In this document: piece by piece, positions 17,432-25,768 of the stretch
Numbering within the stretch: the first letter of the stretch is position 1
Layout of the letters: each line of letters begins with the position of its first letter
NCBI GenBank assembly: GCA_947561585.1
Contig: CANNZV010000267.1
Coordinates: 186,001 to 250,000 of the forward strand
Direction of reading: 5' to 3'
DNA: 64,000 bases
Source: Caprella mutica
Taxonomy: Eukaryota; Arthropoda; Malacostraca; Amphipoda; Caprellidae
Translations under genes and position numbers: made by a program
Notes under the pieces: model-generated
Databases searched by the model: none
Seen by the model: only the letters and a program-made list of their open reading frames with translations
Told to the model about the DNA's origin: nothing

Positions 17432-18808
17432 ATGAACATTCAAATGGCAGCTTTAACCAAAGCAAAAAGTCATAAAATCGTTGCTGATTTTATGGCAGAC
17501 TTAAAACAACGCAATCCAAACGAGACGGAATTTCATCAAGCCGTACAAGAGTTTGTCGAGGTTGTTTTACCTTTCATAGCAGAAAACAAAAAATACCAAG
17601 GGCACGCTTTAGTGAGCCGTATGGTTGAACCAGAACGCACGATTTCCTTTCGAGTCACTTGGTTGGACGATAAGGGCAATGTCCAAGTCAATAAAGGATA
17701 TCGCGTTCAATTCAACAACGCTATCGGTCCGTACAAAGGTGGTTTGCGTTTTCATCCTTCTGTGAATTTATCTATTCTTAAATTTTTAGGTTTTGAGCAA
17801 ATCTTCAAAAACAGCTTGACCACGCTTCCTATGGGCGGTGGTAAAGGTGGTTCTAACTTTGACCCAAAGGGCAAATCTGACGCCGAAGTGATGCGTTTTT
17901 GCCAAGCATTCATGACGGAATTGCAAAGGCACATTGGCCCAGACACAGACGTACCTGCTGGCGATATTGGCGTCGGTGGTCGTGAAATTGGCTATATGTA
18001 TGGTATGTACAAGAAATTGCGCAACGAGCATACCGGCGTTTTGACGGGCAAAGGCTTTAGTTTTGGCGGTAGCCGCATTCGCCCAGAAGCGACGGGCTAT
18101 GGCAATGTATTTTTTATGCAAGAAATGCTAAAAGCGAACGGCAAAAAAATAGAAGGCTTATCTTGTACTATTTCTGGTTCGGGTAATGTGGCTCAATATA
18201 CGGCTGAAAAATGGCTAGAATTGGGCGGTAAAGTCCTTTCCATGTCTGATAGTAGCGGTACGATTTATGACAAAAAAGGAATCGACAAGAAGAAGTTGGA
18301 GTGGATTATGGATTTGAAAAATAATCGTCGCGGTCGTATCAAAGAATATACAACAAAGTTTGGTGGCGAATATTTTGAAGGCCAACGCCCTTGGAATATC
18401 AAATGTGATATTGCATTTCCATCTGCTACGCAAAACGAATTGGACAAAAAAGACGCAAAAGCACTCGTCAAAAACGGTTGTATTGGGATAAGTGAAGGCG
18501 CAAATATGCCAAGTACTGCGGATGCTATTGAAGTATTCCAAAAAGCGAAAATTCTATACGCACCCGGTAAAGCATCGAATGCAGGTGGGGTAGCAACTTC
18601 TGGTTTGGAAATGAGCCAAAATAGCTTACGTATGAATTGGTCACGCGAAGAAGTACAGGAGCGTCTGCACCAAATCATGAAAGATATTCATGAACAATGC
18701 GTCACTTATGGCAAAGATAAAAACGGACATGTAGATTACGTTAAGGGCGCCAATATTGCAGGCTTTGTGAAAGTCGCTGATGCGATGATTGCACAAGGTG
18801 TGGTATAG
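17432..18808 (+). CDS. gdhA: NAD(P)-dependent glutamate dehydrogenase
   Basis: A 458-residue hexameric-type (about 450 aa, family I) glutamate dehydrogenase. It interconverts glutamate with 2-oxoglutarate and ammonia, linking nitrogen assimilation to the TCA cycle. The substrate-binding and catalytic residues are present: YKGGLRFHP, the IFKNSL lysine, catalytic K138 in PMGGGKGG, and the aspartate D178 in PAGDIGVG. The Rossmann coenzyme domain starts around GLSCTISGSGNVAQ (the G-x-G-x-x-A-type dinucleotide fold), and the final region GVATSGLEMSQNS is typical. The coenzyme is most likely NADPH by analogy with the closest bacterial group, but this cannot be read with certainty. It is monocistronic, with its own promoter and two terminators. 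Confidence 0.95.
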   Translation: MNIQMAALTKAKSHKIVADFMADLKQRNPNETEFHQAVQEFVEVVLPFIAENKKYQGHALVSRMVEPERTISFRVTWLDDKGNVQVNKGYRVQFNNAIGPYKGGLRFHPSVNLSILKFLGFEQIFKNSLTTLPMGGGKGGSNFDPKGKSDAEVMRFCQAFMTELQRHIGPDTDVPAGDIGVGGREIGYMYGMYKKLRNEHTGVLTGKGFSFGGSRIRPEATGYGNVFFMQEMLKANGKKIEGLSCTISGSGNVAQYTAEKWLELGGKVLSMSDSSGTIYDKKGIDKKKLEWIMDLKNNRRGRIKEYTTKFGGEYFEGQRPWNIKCDIAFPSATQNELDKKDAKALVKNGCIGISEGANMPSTADAIEVFQKAKILYAPGKASNAGGVATSGLEMSQNSLRMNWSREEVQERLHQIMKDIHEQCVTYGKDKNGHVDYVKGANIAGFVKVADAMIAQGVV

Positions 18809-18891
18809 TGAATAATTTAGAATGAACAATTAGTAATAATATAAATCGTTGATTATTAATGATTTATAGCGTTAGTTGTTAATTTTAAAAT

Positions 18892-18932
18892 AACGAGGGT
18901 TAAGCATTATGTAGTGCTTAACCCTCGTTTTT
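18892..18932 (+). terminator. Terminator after gdhA
   Basis: Perfect stem AACGAGGGTTAAGCA with loop and TGCTTAACCCTCGTT followed by a T run. Confidence 0.92.
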
Positions 18933-18952
18933 GACCTCGTATGTTCCGTAAA

Positions 18953-18991
18953 CATGTCCCATAAAAAAAAGACTTTTTTTTATGGGACATG
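18953..18991. terminator. Bidirectional terminator between gdhA and the convergent gene
   Basis: A perfect 18-bp inverted repeat, CATGTCCCATAAAAAAAA and TTTTTTTTATGGGACATG, around a 3-base GAC loop, with A and T runs at the loop side. An outer GTTTTTGACC / GGTCAAAAAC pair (18927-19001) extends the structure. It separates gdhA from the convergent sorbosone-dehydrogenase-like gene. Confidence 0.85.
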
Positions 18992-19014
18992 GCAGGTCAA
19001 AAACAGCTATAAAC

Positions 19015-20421
19015 CTACTTTTTTTCCACAAAATAAACTACGCCCGTATGGTCATCCGTAAAGAAAAACGATTGCCCATCGCGCTGAAAAACAGCACAAG
19101 GACGACCCAAACGCGTTGTGCCATCATAGAAACCGCCCACAACGGTTTCGGGCGCATGTCCTTTCTTGGTGCGGACAATATTGTGCCCTACTACCACGCT
19201 TTTTATCATCGAACCGTGCTGCCCAATGAGGAAATAATTATTCAATTCAGCAGCCGTATTTTTAGCATCAAAATAATCAAAACCCAATGGTGAAGCGTGT
19301 GAACTTAAAGCCATATAAGCAGGCTTAACCGTCTGACAATCAAGTGCTTGTCCTTCCCATTTTGTTTTCGACACATCGACTTGTTTATCATAAGATTGTT
19401 GGGTAGGGTCTTCTGGAAATAGCTGTCCATCATTCTCAAAGCAATAGGGCCAGCCATAGTCATCGCCTTCATTGACTTGATAAAAATGGTCGTTTGGTTT
19501 TTGCTTGCCGTGGTGGTCAGGGCCCATATTGGTAGCATATAATTTGCCATTAACAAAGCCAATATCCACTGCATTACGAATGCCTTTAGCAAATACTTTT
19601 TGGTCGCTGCCGTCGGGGTTCATTTGCACAATAGCTGCCCGAAAAGGCTCGTCTTCGCGCTCTTCACAAAGGTTGCAACTACTGCCCACCGAGACGTATA
19701 ATTTATCATCATGAAAAGCAATCGTTCGTGTCAAATGCCAGCCGCCATATTTATAACTCAAACCCTCATCCGGAAAGCTCGCAATTTGCTCTCCTTTGCC
19801 CGAAGGCGACAATTCGCCCGCCGTATATGGGTAGCGATATAAGCCTTCCGTCACCGCGACATAGAGCCAGTTTTTGCCCGAAGGGTCAGTATAAAACTGC
19901 ACACTATTTGGGTTGCGCAATTTGTCTTTCCAGACCCGCACATTTTTGAATTTCTTAGTCGTTTCATCAAAATCTTCTAAGATATAAACCTTGCCTTTTT
20001 TGTTGTCATACAAAGCGTGCATACCCGTCACGAATAGGCGTCCGTCCGGTGCTTCGGCAAAAAAACGTACCCGCTTCAGGCCTTGTGCTGCTGGATAAAT
20101 AGAATAGCCTTTCGGCACTTTTAATTCAAAAGATTTGCCTTCTTTTAGTTGTACTTTTTGCGGTACAAGCTGCAAAGGCGTTTTGTCAATAATAGCTTTG
20201 TCAATGTCATTTTCAGTAGCTTCCTCGGTATTGCTATCTGTATTATTGTCCGTTTCTTTTGGTGGGATAGAGGTGTCCGTTTCGCCATTATCTGTCGGCG
20301 TGATGGGCTGTTCGGTTGGAGTGTCGGTAGATGTATTGGACGTACTATTCGCTCCAAATTTCCAATAGAGCAAACCGCCAATTAAAGCGATAGCGACTAC
20401 CGCAAGAAGCATTTTTTTCAT
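19015..20421 (-). CDS. Sorbosone dehydrogenase-family (PQQ-type propeller) protein
   Basis: A 468-residue protein with an N-terminal membrane anchor or signal (MKKMLLAVVAIALIGGLLYW), a Thr/Glu/Asp-rich linker to about residue 75, then a six-bladed propeller of the soluble glucose/sorbosone dehydrogenase family. Family hallmarks include VPKGYSI at the start, GRLFVT, RTIAFHDDKLYVSVGSSCNLC, GIRNAVDIGF, DDYGWPYC and TDDHTGVVYFV at the end. The known enzymes oxidise sugars or aldehydes with PQQ, with the histidine and arginine of the cofactor pocket in such loops. Whether this one binds PQQ cannot be settled from sequence. It is transcribed leftward, 105 bases downstream of the tonB-exbD-exbB cluster, with a terminator between, so it is likely a separate unit. 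Confidence 0.85.
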   Translation of the reverse strand: MKKMLLAVVAIALIGGLLYWKFGANSTSNTSTDTPTEQPITPTDNGETDTSIPPKETDNNTDSNTEEATENDIDKAIIDKTPLQLVPQKVQLKEGKSFELKVPKGYSIYPAAQGLKRVRFFAEAPDGRLFVTGMHALYDNKKGKVYILEDFDETTKKFKNVRVWKDKLRNPNSVQFYTDPSGKNWLYVAVTEGLYRYPYTAGELSPSGKGEQIASFPDEGLSYKYGGWHLTRTIAFHDDKLYVSVGSSCNLCEEREDEPFRAAIVQMNPDGSDQKVFAKGIRNAVDIGFVNGKLYATNMGPDHHGKQKPNDHFYQVNEGDDYGWPYCFENDGQLFPEDPTQQSYDKQVDVSKTKWEGQALDCQTVKPAYMALSSHASPLGFDYFDAKNTAAELNNYFLIGQHGSMIKSVVVGHNIVRTKKGHAPETVVGGFYDGTTRLGRPCAVFQRDGQSFFFTDDHTGVVYFVEKK

Positions 20422-20470
20422 GGTTAAATGGTTTAATTAGAGAGGAGTATATTATTTTACAAAAGTGAAC

Positions 20471-20508
20471 AAAAAAAGGCATTCGCCCTAAGAACGAATG
20501 CCTTTTTT
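20471..20508 (-). terminator. Terminator at the end of the tonB-exbD-exbB cluster
   Basis: Stem AAAAAAAGGCATTCG with CGAATGCCTTTTTT, between the stop of the TonB gene and the next gene on the same strand. It is suitable in either direction. Confidence 0.88.
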
Positions 20509-20525
20509 ATTAAAAATAGATGTGC

Positions 20526-21485
20526 TTATTTTGACTTGAATACATAAGTCAAAGTACCACATTGTTTATCCATAGTTCCTTTATTGAACTTCCATTTTTT
20601 AGCGTTAGCGATAGCAATTCTCTTCAATTGACTATTCGTCGTCGTCGAACCCGCTTGCGTATATTCTGCGCTGGTAATTGTACCAGAAGAGTTTACACAA
20701 ATCTCCACCACAACTGTACCCGTCGCTTGCGAATTGTCACGTACTTTCGGGCTAGAAAGGATGTCCCGCGAGCCTAAACCACCGCCAACTTTACCGCTGC
20801 CAGTGCTTACGCCAGTTAAGTTATCGGCATTAGGGTCGCCATTTGGGTCACCTTGATTGCCGTCTTTTCCAGTATTGCCCTTACCTTTTCCGCCACCACC
20901 ACCGAATGCGCCGGAGTATTTACTTTTGGCATCTTTCAGTTTCTGAGCTTCTTCGGCAGCTTTTTTCGCTGCTGCGTCTGCCGCTTTCTTTTTTGCTGCT
21001 GCGTCTGCCGCTTTCTTAGCTGCTGCATCTGCTTTTTTCTTAGCTGCATCTGCCGCTTTTTTGGCTTCCTCGTCGGCCTTCTTTTTTGCTGCCTCTTTTT
21101 GCTTGCGCAATTTTATAGCAGCCGGGTCTTCGGTTTTGACCACATCTGGCTTTGCTGCGGGTTCTGGTTTGCTTACCTCTTTCACAGGTTCAGGAGTAGG
21201 TTCAACCACTTCTTCCACTTCTTCGACCTCTTCTACTTCTTCCGTCTCCTCTTCTTCAGGTGGCGCAACTTCTTCTTCCGCCTGTGGCTCGGGCGCATTT
21301 TCGTCGCCTTGCCCCACATCAGGAATACCTAAATTGACCAAAGTGCCTTCCGCTTCTGGCGGCGGATTTAATTTCCAAAACATCGGTAGCAATAAAAGTG
21401 CGACCAACATGGTAAAGAAAACAAATGCGCCAATTTTGGCTTTTTTTTGGTTCTCTTTATTTTGCATAACTTCTTTAAAAGTCAT
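20526..21485 (-). CDS. tonB: TonB-family energy transducer with Lys/Ala-rich repeats
   Basis: A 319-residue TonB-like protein: short cytoplasmic N-terminus (MTFKEVMQNKENQKKAK), one transmembrane helix (about residues 18-38), a Glu/Pro-rich periplasmic segment (EEVEEVEEVEEV, PTPEPVKEV), then about 70 residues of low-complexity KKAADAAAKK repeats likely to be a long helix. A Gly/Asn linker (FGGGGGKGKGNTG) follows, and a C-terminal domain with ATGTVVVEICVNSSGTI that has the beta-alpha-beta pattern of TonB C-terminal domains. TonB couples the proton-motive force in the inner membrane, through ExbB and ExbD, to outer-membrane transporters. It is the last gene of exbB-exbD-exbD-tonB, on the same strand, after a 192-base gap. 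Confidence 0.85.
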   Translation of the reverse strand: MTFKEVMQNKENQKKAKIGAFVFFTMLVALLLLPMFWKLNPPPEAEGTLVNLGIPDVGQGDENAPEPQAEEEVAPPEEEETEEVEEVEEVEEVVEPTPEPVKEVSKPEPAAKPDVVKTEDPAAIKLRKQKEAAKKKADEEAKKAADAAKKKADAAAKKAADAAAKKKAADAAAKKAAEEAQKLKDAKSKYSGAFGGGGGKGKGNTGKDGNQGDPNGDPNADNLTGVSTGSGKVGGGLGSRDILSSPKVRDNSQATGTVVVEICVNSSGTITSAEYTQAGSTTTNSQLKRIAIANAKKWKFNKGTMDKQCGTLTYVFKSK

Positions 21486-21605
21486 AATGCTATGAGTTAA
21501 TGTCGATTAGTTATCGCTTAATTCAATTAATTGATAATCAGTGACTTGTGGAAGATTTATTTACTTGTAAAACGATTGAAAAACGCATTTGTTACGTTTT
21601 GCTAT

Positions 21606-21642
21606 ACACCAAGATAGATGTCTTTCACATCTATTTTGGTGT
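21606..21642. other. Stem-loop between exbD and tonB
   Basis: ACACCAAGATAGATGT pairs with ACATCTATTTTGGTGT around CTTTC. It is not followed by a U-tract on the coding strand, so it may reduce rather than stop transcription into tonB, or protect the upstream mRNA end. Confidence 0.65.
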
Positions 21643-21677
21643 CTTACTTTTGTTAAAGAAGTGCTAAAATTTGGCAA

Positions 21678-22079
21678 CTACTTCTCCAAAGCCAAAATAC
21701 CCTCAATTTCTAATTCTCGCGCTATATCCATGACGAAAATAACGTGTTCCGTAGTCGCATCCTTTTTCGGAGAAATTGTAATTTTATATTTACCGCGGCC
21801 TCTACGTGCTTTTTTTCCTAACTGCTTTTGCAAGGCATTTTCGGACATTTTCGTGCCATTGAAAAAATAATTTCCACGACCATCAATAGTTACATTGTCA
21901 ATTTTTTCACTGCTTGACGGCGGCTTAGAAGTCGTTTGTCCGGGCATCTTTAAATTCAATGCATTAGGAGAAACTGCCGACGACGTCAACATGAAAAAGA
22001 TAAGCAACAGAAAAATAATGTCGGTCAAAGACGACATATTAAACTCCGCATTGGCTTTACTACGCTTTTTTAAACCCAT
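21678..22079 (-). CDS. exbD: ExbD/TolR-family biopolymer transport protein (second)
   Basis: A 133-residue ExbD: N-terminal cytoplasmic tail, one transmembrane helix (DIIFLLLIFFMLTS) with D20, the equivalent of the proton-channel aspartate of ExbD, and a periplasmic domain. With ExbB it forms the motor that energises TonB. The first 33 residues are identical to those of the other ExbD at 22192-22596, while the periplasmic domains differ, so the two are paralogues from a tandem duplication (or one has been partly converted by the other). Two different ExbD proteins in one motor, forming a heterodimer, are known from some Bacteroidota clusters. It lies 112 bases from the upstream exbD. Confidence 0.9.
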   Translation of the reverse strand: MGLKKRSKANAEFNMSSLTDIIFLLLIFFMLTSSAVSPNALNLKMPGQTTSKPPSSSEKIDNVTIDGRGNYFFNGTKMSENALQKQLGKKARRGRGKYKITISPKKDATTEHVIFVMDIARELEIEGILALEK

Positions 22080-22093
22080 TTTTTTTGAGATTT

Positions 22094-22182
22094 TAGATAA
22101 AAGATATTAGATTTTAGACTTGATAACAACTGGAGTAACAATGTACTCTAAAGTCTAATGTCTAAAATCTATCATCTAATGT
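22094..22182. repeat. Inverted repeat with GTCTAATGTCTAAAATCT arms
   Basis: AGATATTAGATTTTAGACTT and AAGTCTAATGTCTAAAATCT pair across a 29-base loop, in the gap between the two exbD genes. A related arm pair (TTAGACATTAGACA / TGTCTAATGTCTAA) occurs at 42074-42157, so this is a dispersed short palindrome. Confidence 0.7.
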
Positions 22183-22191
22183 CTTTGAAAT

Positions 22192-22596
22192 TTACCCTTT
22201 TTTCGGTTTCGTTGCGATAATCGCTTTACAGCGCATTTCGCCAGCAATTTGCATCACATCTTTTACCTTCATAAAAGGGACATCTTTTTCTGCCACAATG
22301 GTAATCGTAAAGTTCTTTGGATCTTCCGTTTCGGCCCGTTTCACTCTTAGTTTGTTTTTTAAAGAGCTGCGAGGTTTCACATCTTTATTATCTAATTGAT
22401 AGGAACCATCCTTCTTTATCGTCACTATTGCAGAGGTAGCTGCGACGGTTTTACTATTACTTTCGGGCAACTTTTCGGCATTCACATTCACCATATTGGA
22501 AGTCAACATGAAGAAAATGAGCAGCAGGAAAATAATGTCGGTCAAAGAGGACATATTAAACTCTGCATTGGCTTTGCTTCGCTTTTTTAAACCCAT
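22192..22596 (-). CDS. exbD: ExbD/TolR-family biopolymer transport protein (first)
   Basis: A 134-residue ExbD with the same N-terminal 33 residues as its neighbour, D20 in the transmembrane helix, and a periplasmic domain (TITVVAEKDVPFMKVKDVM, IAGEMRCKAIIATKPKKG). It lies between exbB (126 bases upstream) and the second exbD (downstream), all on the minus strand, consistent with one operon ending at the terminator at 20471-20508. Its partner in the motor is the exbB product. Confidence 0.9.
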   Translation of the reverse strand: MGLKKRSKANAEFNMSSLTDIIFLLLIFFMLTSNMVNVNAEKLPESNSKTVAATSAIVTIKKDGSYQLDNKDVKPRSSLKNKLRVKRAETEDPKNFTITIVAEKDVPFMKVKDVMQIAGEMRCKAIIATKPKKG

Positions 22597-22722
22597 TTTT
22601 TGATTGATTAATGATGATTGTATATTGATTGCTGTTTTTTATAAGAGCCTGTTTATCAAAAGATTAGAGTGTCTAAAAAGTAAGCACTTAATCAGAAATA
22701 AACAATAGTCAATAAACAATAA

Positions 22723-23409
22723 TCAATTAGTAGGCTCTTGCAATAAGTCCATAAATTCAGTAGTTGTGCGCTCCATTTTGAAGACGACTTGCTCTACTTT
22801 TGCGACCAACATATTATAGCCTACAAAGGCAATAATGCCAATCAAAAGACCAAATGCAGTGGTCATTAAGGCTTGATAAATACCAGAAGCTAATTCTTGT
22901 GGACCAGCTGATGCATTGTCTGCCATTTCTTGGAAAGACAAAATCATACCTGTCACTGTACCAAAGAAACCAATCATCGGTGCAGCACCTGAAATAGAAG
23001 CTAAAGTGGAGAGGTTTTTCTCCAATTTAAAGACCTCTAAGTTGCCCACATTTTCAATAGCGGCATCAATGTCACGCAAGGGTTTGCCGATACGCATTAA
23101 GCCTTTTTCGACCATACGCGCCATTGGGCTGTCTGTATTTTGACATAATGCTTTGGCAGCCATCACATTGCCCGCTCCTACATTTGCACGAATATTATTC
23201 ATAAAATGCTCGTCAATTTGACCTGCTTTATTGATAGTTAACCAACGTTCAATAAAAATATAAACGGCAATAATGGATAAAACGGCCAAAATTGCGAAGG
23301 TAAACCAGCCCAAAGGACCCATTTCCTTAATCACATCAAAGAGACTTTGACTGACTACCTCTGGCTCCATGCCGTCTGCTGTTTGGAAAAGAAATAAGAA
23401 ATCTAACAT
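22723..23409 (-). CDS. exbB: ExbB/TolQ/MotA-family proton channel protein
   Basis: A 228-residue ExbB with three transmembrane helices: one at about residues 34-56 (GWFTFAILAVLSIIAVYIFI), and two in the C-terminal MotA/TolQ/ExbB domain (ISGAAPMIGFFGTVTGMI, MTTAFGLLIGIIAFVGYN). The conserved G-x-L-G/F-x-G-T-V-x-G segment is seen as FFGTVTGM. It forms the pentameric ring that surrounds ExbD and powers TonB. It is the first gene of the leftward cluster, so the promoter should lie in 23410-23460. Confidence 0.92.
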   Translation of the reverse strand: MLDFLFLFQTADGMEPEVVSQSLFDVIKEMGPLGWFTFAILAVLSIIAVYIFIERWLTINKAGQIDEHFMNNIRANVGAGNVMAAKALCQNTDSPMARMVEKGLMRIGKPLRDIDAAIENVGNLEVFKLEKNLSTLASISGAAPMIGFFGTVTGMILSFQEMADNASAGPQELASGIYQALMTTAFGLLIGIIAFVGYNMLVAKVEQVVFKMERTTTEFMDLLQEPTN

Positions 23410-24243
23410 AGTTGATTAATGGTTTTGTTCGTGTACTGTTTGATAATAGACTTTATGAATGAGATTTGAGCAACTTTAAACCTGCTCTTTTGCTCTTGTT
23501 TTTCTGTTAAAATCAGCCTGTGCCTAGTGACCAAGGCCTTAATAATTATTTTTCTTCCTTTTAAAAAGAAAACTAAGTAACGATGAAACAAGAACTTATA
23601 AGGTTTGACAGGATTTAGCGCTTCCATTGAAACGGCAAGATGTTATACATTATTCTTGCACCATTCTAAAATCATTGATTTGCTGTTTTTTACAAGAAAA
23701 TGATGTCTGGTTGAAAAGCAAGATAGGAGAGGTTATTTAATTAATAATGAAAAAAGGAATAATGAAAAATATTTTACTTTTAGCTTATTAATTTCAATAT
23801 AGGAAAGGACTTAGTCATTCTTTGGCTAAAAACCTATATTGTTGTTTTCTCATATATTGCTCTCATCTCTTTGTTTAAAGAAAAAACATAAACGCAAGAG
23901 TCAAGCCGCAAATTATTAAAGTAGTCTGATATTTTACTAAAAAATGGAAATTATTTTAAATAGGTTTACTATTTTTGGGTTAATTATGATAAAAATGGCT
24001 AATAATGTAGCCCGAAGCTCCCGCTTCGTGGCCGCGCCCTAGCACGAAAGGGACGATTACAAACAGCAACATAAATAGCCCTAAACACTAGGTGAATACG
24101 TGTATATGTCGAGTACGTTCGCGCTGGCGCCGCCCCCGCCCCCGCAGCTATGGGATACAGGTGCTACGAGATACATTCAACAAACATCGTCTAAGAACTA
24201 ATTATTGATTACTTTTGCGCCGCAAAATAAAAATTGTGCACTT
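23410..24243. other. Long intergenic region between exbB and the pseudouridine synthase gene
   Basis: About 830 bases with no convincing gene. It holds an AT-rich stretch, a degraded palindrome at about 23575-23680 whose right arm contains ATTCTTGCACCATTCT, and a locally GC-rich block (about 24009-24160) with a small GAAGC-TCCC-GCTTC hairpin and a run of GCCGCCCCCGCCCCCG. The GC-rich block contrasts sharply with the rest of the spacer. The synthase promoter is at 24210-24217. Confidence 0.55.
24210..24217 (+). promoter_or_regulatory. TAnnTTTG element of the pseudouridine synthase gene
   Basis: TACTTTTG matches the Bacteroidota -7 consensus 27 bases before the ATG at 24244, which argues against an upstream ATG at 24205. 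Confidence 0.6.
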
Positions 24244-25296
24244 ATGAAGGAGGAGCAAATATCAGAAGAAGATAGAGTGGACGAACACCACATTATCGTT
24301 GACCCAAAACAATCACCGATACGGATTGATAAATTTCTGTTAGACCGATTGATGCGGGTATCCCGTAATAAGATACAAGACGGTATTCGGGCGGGAAATA
24401 TTACGGTAAATGGGGAAGCAATTAAGCCGAATTACAAAATTCGTCCGAATGACGATATTTGTATGATGCTACCACGTAGCTTAGAATATAGCGACGAAAT
24501 TATACCCGAAGCCATCCCTTTAGATATTGTCTATGAGGATTTGGATGTGATGGTGGTCAATAAGCCCGCCGGCATGGTTGTACACCCCGGTGTGGGGCAC
24601 TGGAAAGGCACCTTGGTAAATGCCTTGGTGCATTATTTTCGGGATGAACAACTGCCCGTCAAAGAAGGAAATTTCAAAGACCGTGCGGGTTTGGTGCATC
24701 GTATTGACAAAAACACGAGCGGTTTATTGGTCATTGCGAAGAATGATATTGCCATGGCGCATTTGTCAAAGCAATTCATGAAGCATACCATTCACCGCCG
24801 TTATTTGGCTTTAGTTTGGGGGCAACCCAACGAAAAAGAAGGTACCGTAAATGTAAATGTCGGACGGCATCCGCGCTACCGATTGAAGCACACGACTTTT
24901 CCGGAAGGCGATGAAGGCAGACATGCGATTACGCATTGGAAACTCATCGAGCCGATGTACTATGTGAGTTTGCTAGAATGCCGTTTGGAGACGGGACGGA
25001 CGCATCAAATACGTGTACACATGGAGTCATTGGGGCATTCCTTGTTTAATGATAACCGTTATGGTGGCGACCGTGTCCGTAAAGGAACGGTGTATAGTAA
25101 ATACAAGCAATTTGTTGAAAACACTTTTAAAGTCATGCCACGTCATGCGCTACATGCGCGCGAATTGGGCTTTGTACATCCGGTGACGGGGGAGGAAATG
25201 AAGTTCGTTGCGCCATTACCTGATGATTTTGAAGGAGCTTTGGAATGTTGGCGAAATTATGTGGGCGACCGTATTGCGAAACGCGCTTTGGATTAA
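24244..25296 (+). CDS. RluA-family pseudouridine synthase (RluD-like)
   Basis: A 350-residue RNA pseudouridine synthase. The N-terminus has an S4 RNA-binding domain (IDKFLLDRLMRVSRNKIQDG ... ITVNGEAIKPNYKI), then the RluA catalytic domain with the H-R-I-D-x-x-T-S-G motif; its catalytic aspartate is D155. The GRTHQIRVH motif and a VHPVTGEEM ending are also typical. It isomerises specific uridines in 23S rRNA (RluD) or another RNA; the exact site cannot be inferred, hence no symbol. The start at 24244 is chosen over 24205 because the latter lies within the promoter motif. It is monocistronic. Confidence 0.9.
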   Translation: MKEEQISEEDRVDEHHIIVDPKQSPIRIDKFLLDRLMRVSRNKIQDGIRAGNITVNGEAIKPNYKIRPNDDICMMLPRSLEYSDEIIPEAIPLDIVYEDLDVMVVNKPAGMVVHPGVGHWKGTLVNALVHYFRDEQLPVKEGNFKDRAGLVHRIDKNTSGLLVIAKNDIAMAHLSKQFMKHTIHRRYLALVWGQPNEKEGTVNVNVGRHPRYRLKHTTFPEGDEGRHAITHWKLIEPMYYVSLLECRLETGRTHQIRVHMESLGHSLFNDNRYGGDRVRKGTVYSKYKQFVENTFKVMPRHALHARELGFVHPVTGEEMKFVAPLPDDFEGALECWRNYVGDRIAKRALD

Positions 25297-25335
25297 AATA
25301 TAATTAGAAATTAGGAATGAAGAATTAGGAATTTT

Positions 25336-25725
25336 GTACGCCTTTGTAGCAATGTCATTGAATTAAGAATGTAGGTGGTGTTAGCAATAAAAAAGGTCAA
25401 AACCTTTTTTTTGATAACATCACTCGGTTTTTAAAATTTTAAAACCATACAACTTATGAAAATACGGTCATTATTATCGCTCCACGGTTAAAACCGTGGG
25501 CTGCTTGTCCGCGTTTTAGCCTAAAATCAGTCATTTTAAGACGCAGACAGGCAGCCCACCGTTTCAACGGTGGGCGAAATGAGGGTGTTTTATAAGTTGT
25601 ATGGTTTCAAATTTTAAAATTAAGACCGTTAGAAATAGTGATGTTATCTGAAAAAAATATCCTATTTTTTTACAGCTAACACCACATTTCTACTAATTCA
25701 GCCACGTTGGCCTTAATGGTGTACG
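25336..25725. repeat. Large palindrome (family B, copy 6) interrupted by a family A element
   Basis: The left arm includes GGTGGTGTTAGC at 25374-25385 and GATAACATCACT at about 25413-25424; the right arm includes the complements AGTGATGTTATC (about 25639-25650) and GCTAACACCAC (about 25674-25685). The arms also agree outside these points (GTACG ends). The loop between them is the complete 166-bp element at 25442-25607. A terminator-like AAAAAGGT / ACCTTTTT hairpin lies in the left arm and probably ends the synthase transcript. Confidence 0.8.
25442..25607. repeat. Palindromic interspersed element, family A copy 2
   Basis: 166 bp, 165 identical to the copy at 654-819 (the only difference is T to C in GCTTAAAATC). 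It has the same 16-bp terminal inverted repeats and two internal hairpins, and is flanked by an 11-bp AAATTTTAAAA direct repeat (25434-25444 and 25609-25619). It sits in the centre of a larger palindrome. Confidence 0.92.
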
Positions 25726-25768
25726 TTTCCCAAATATTCAATCATTCTATCATACAATCATACAATCA

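Noticed and set aside
23403..23627. Minus-strand frame of 74 codons upstream of exbB
   Set aside because: Composition is like spacer, no family, and it overlaps the exbB start region where the promoter must be.
24009..24160. GC-rich block as a tRNA or other stable RNA gene
   Set aside because: I could not find a cloverleaf, a T-loop or CCA-like end, or other recognised RNA fold; left as unexplained.
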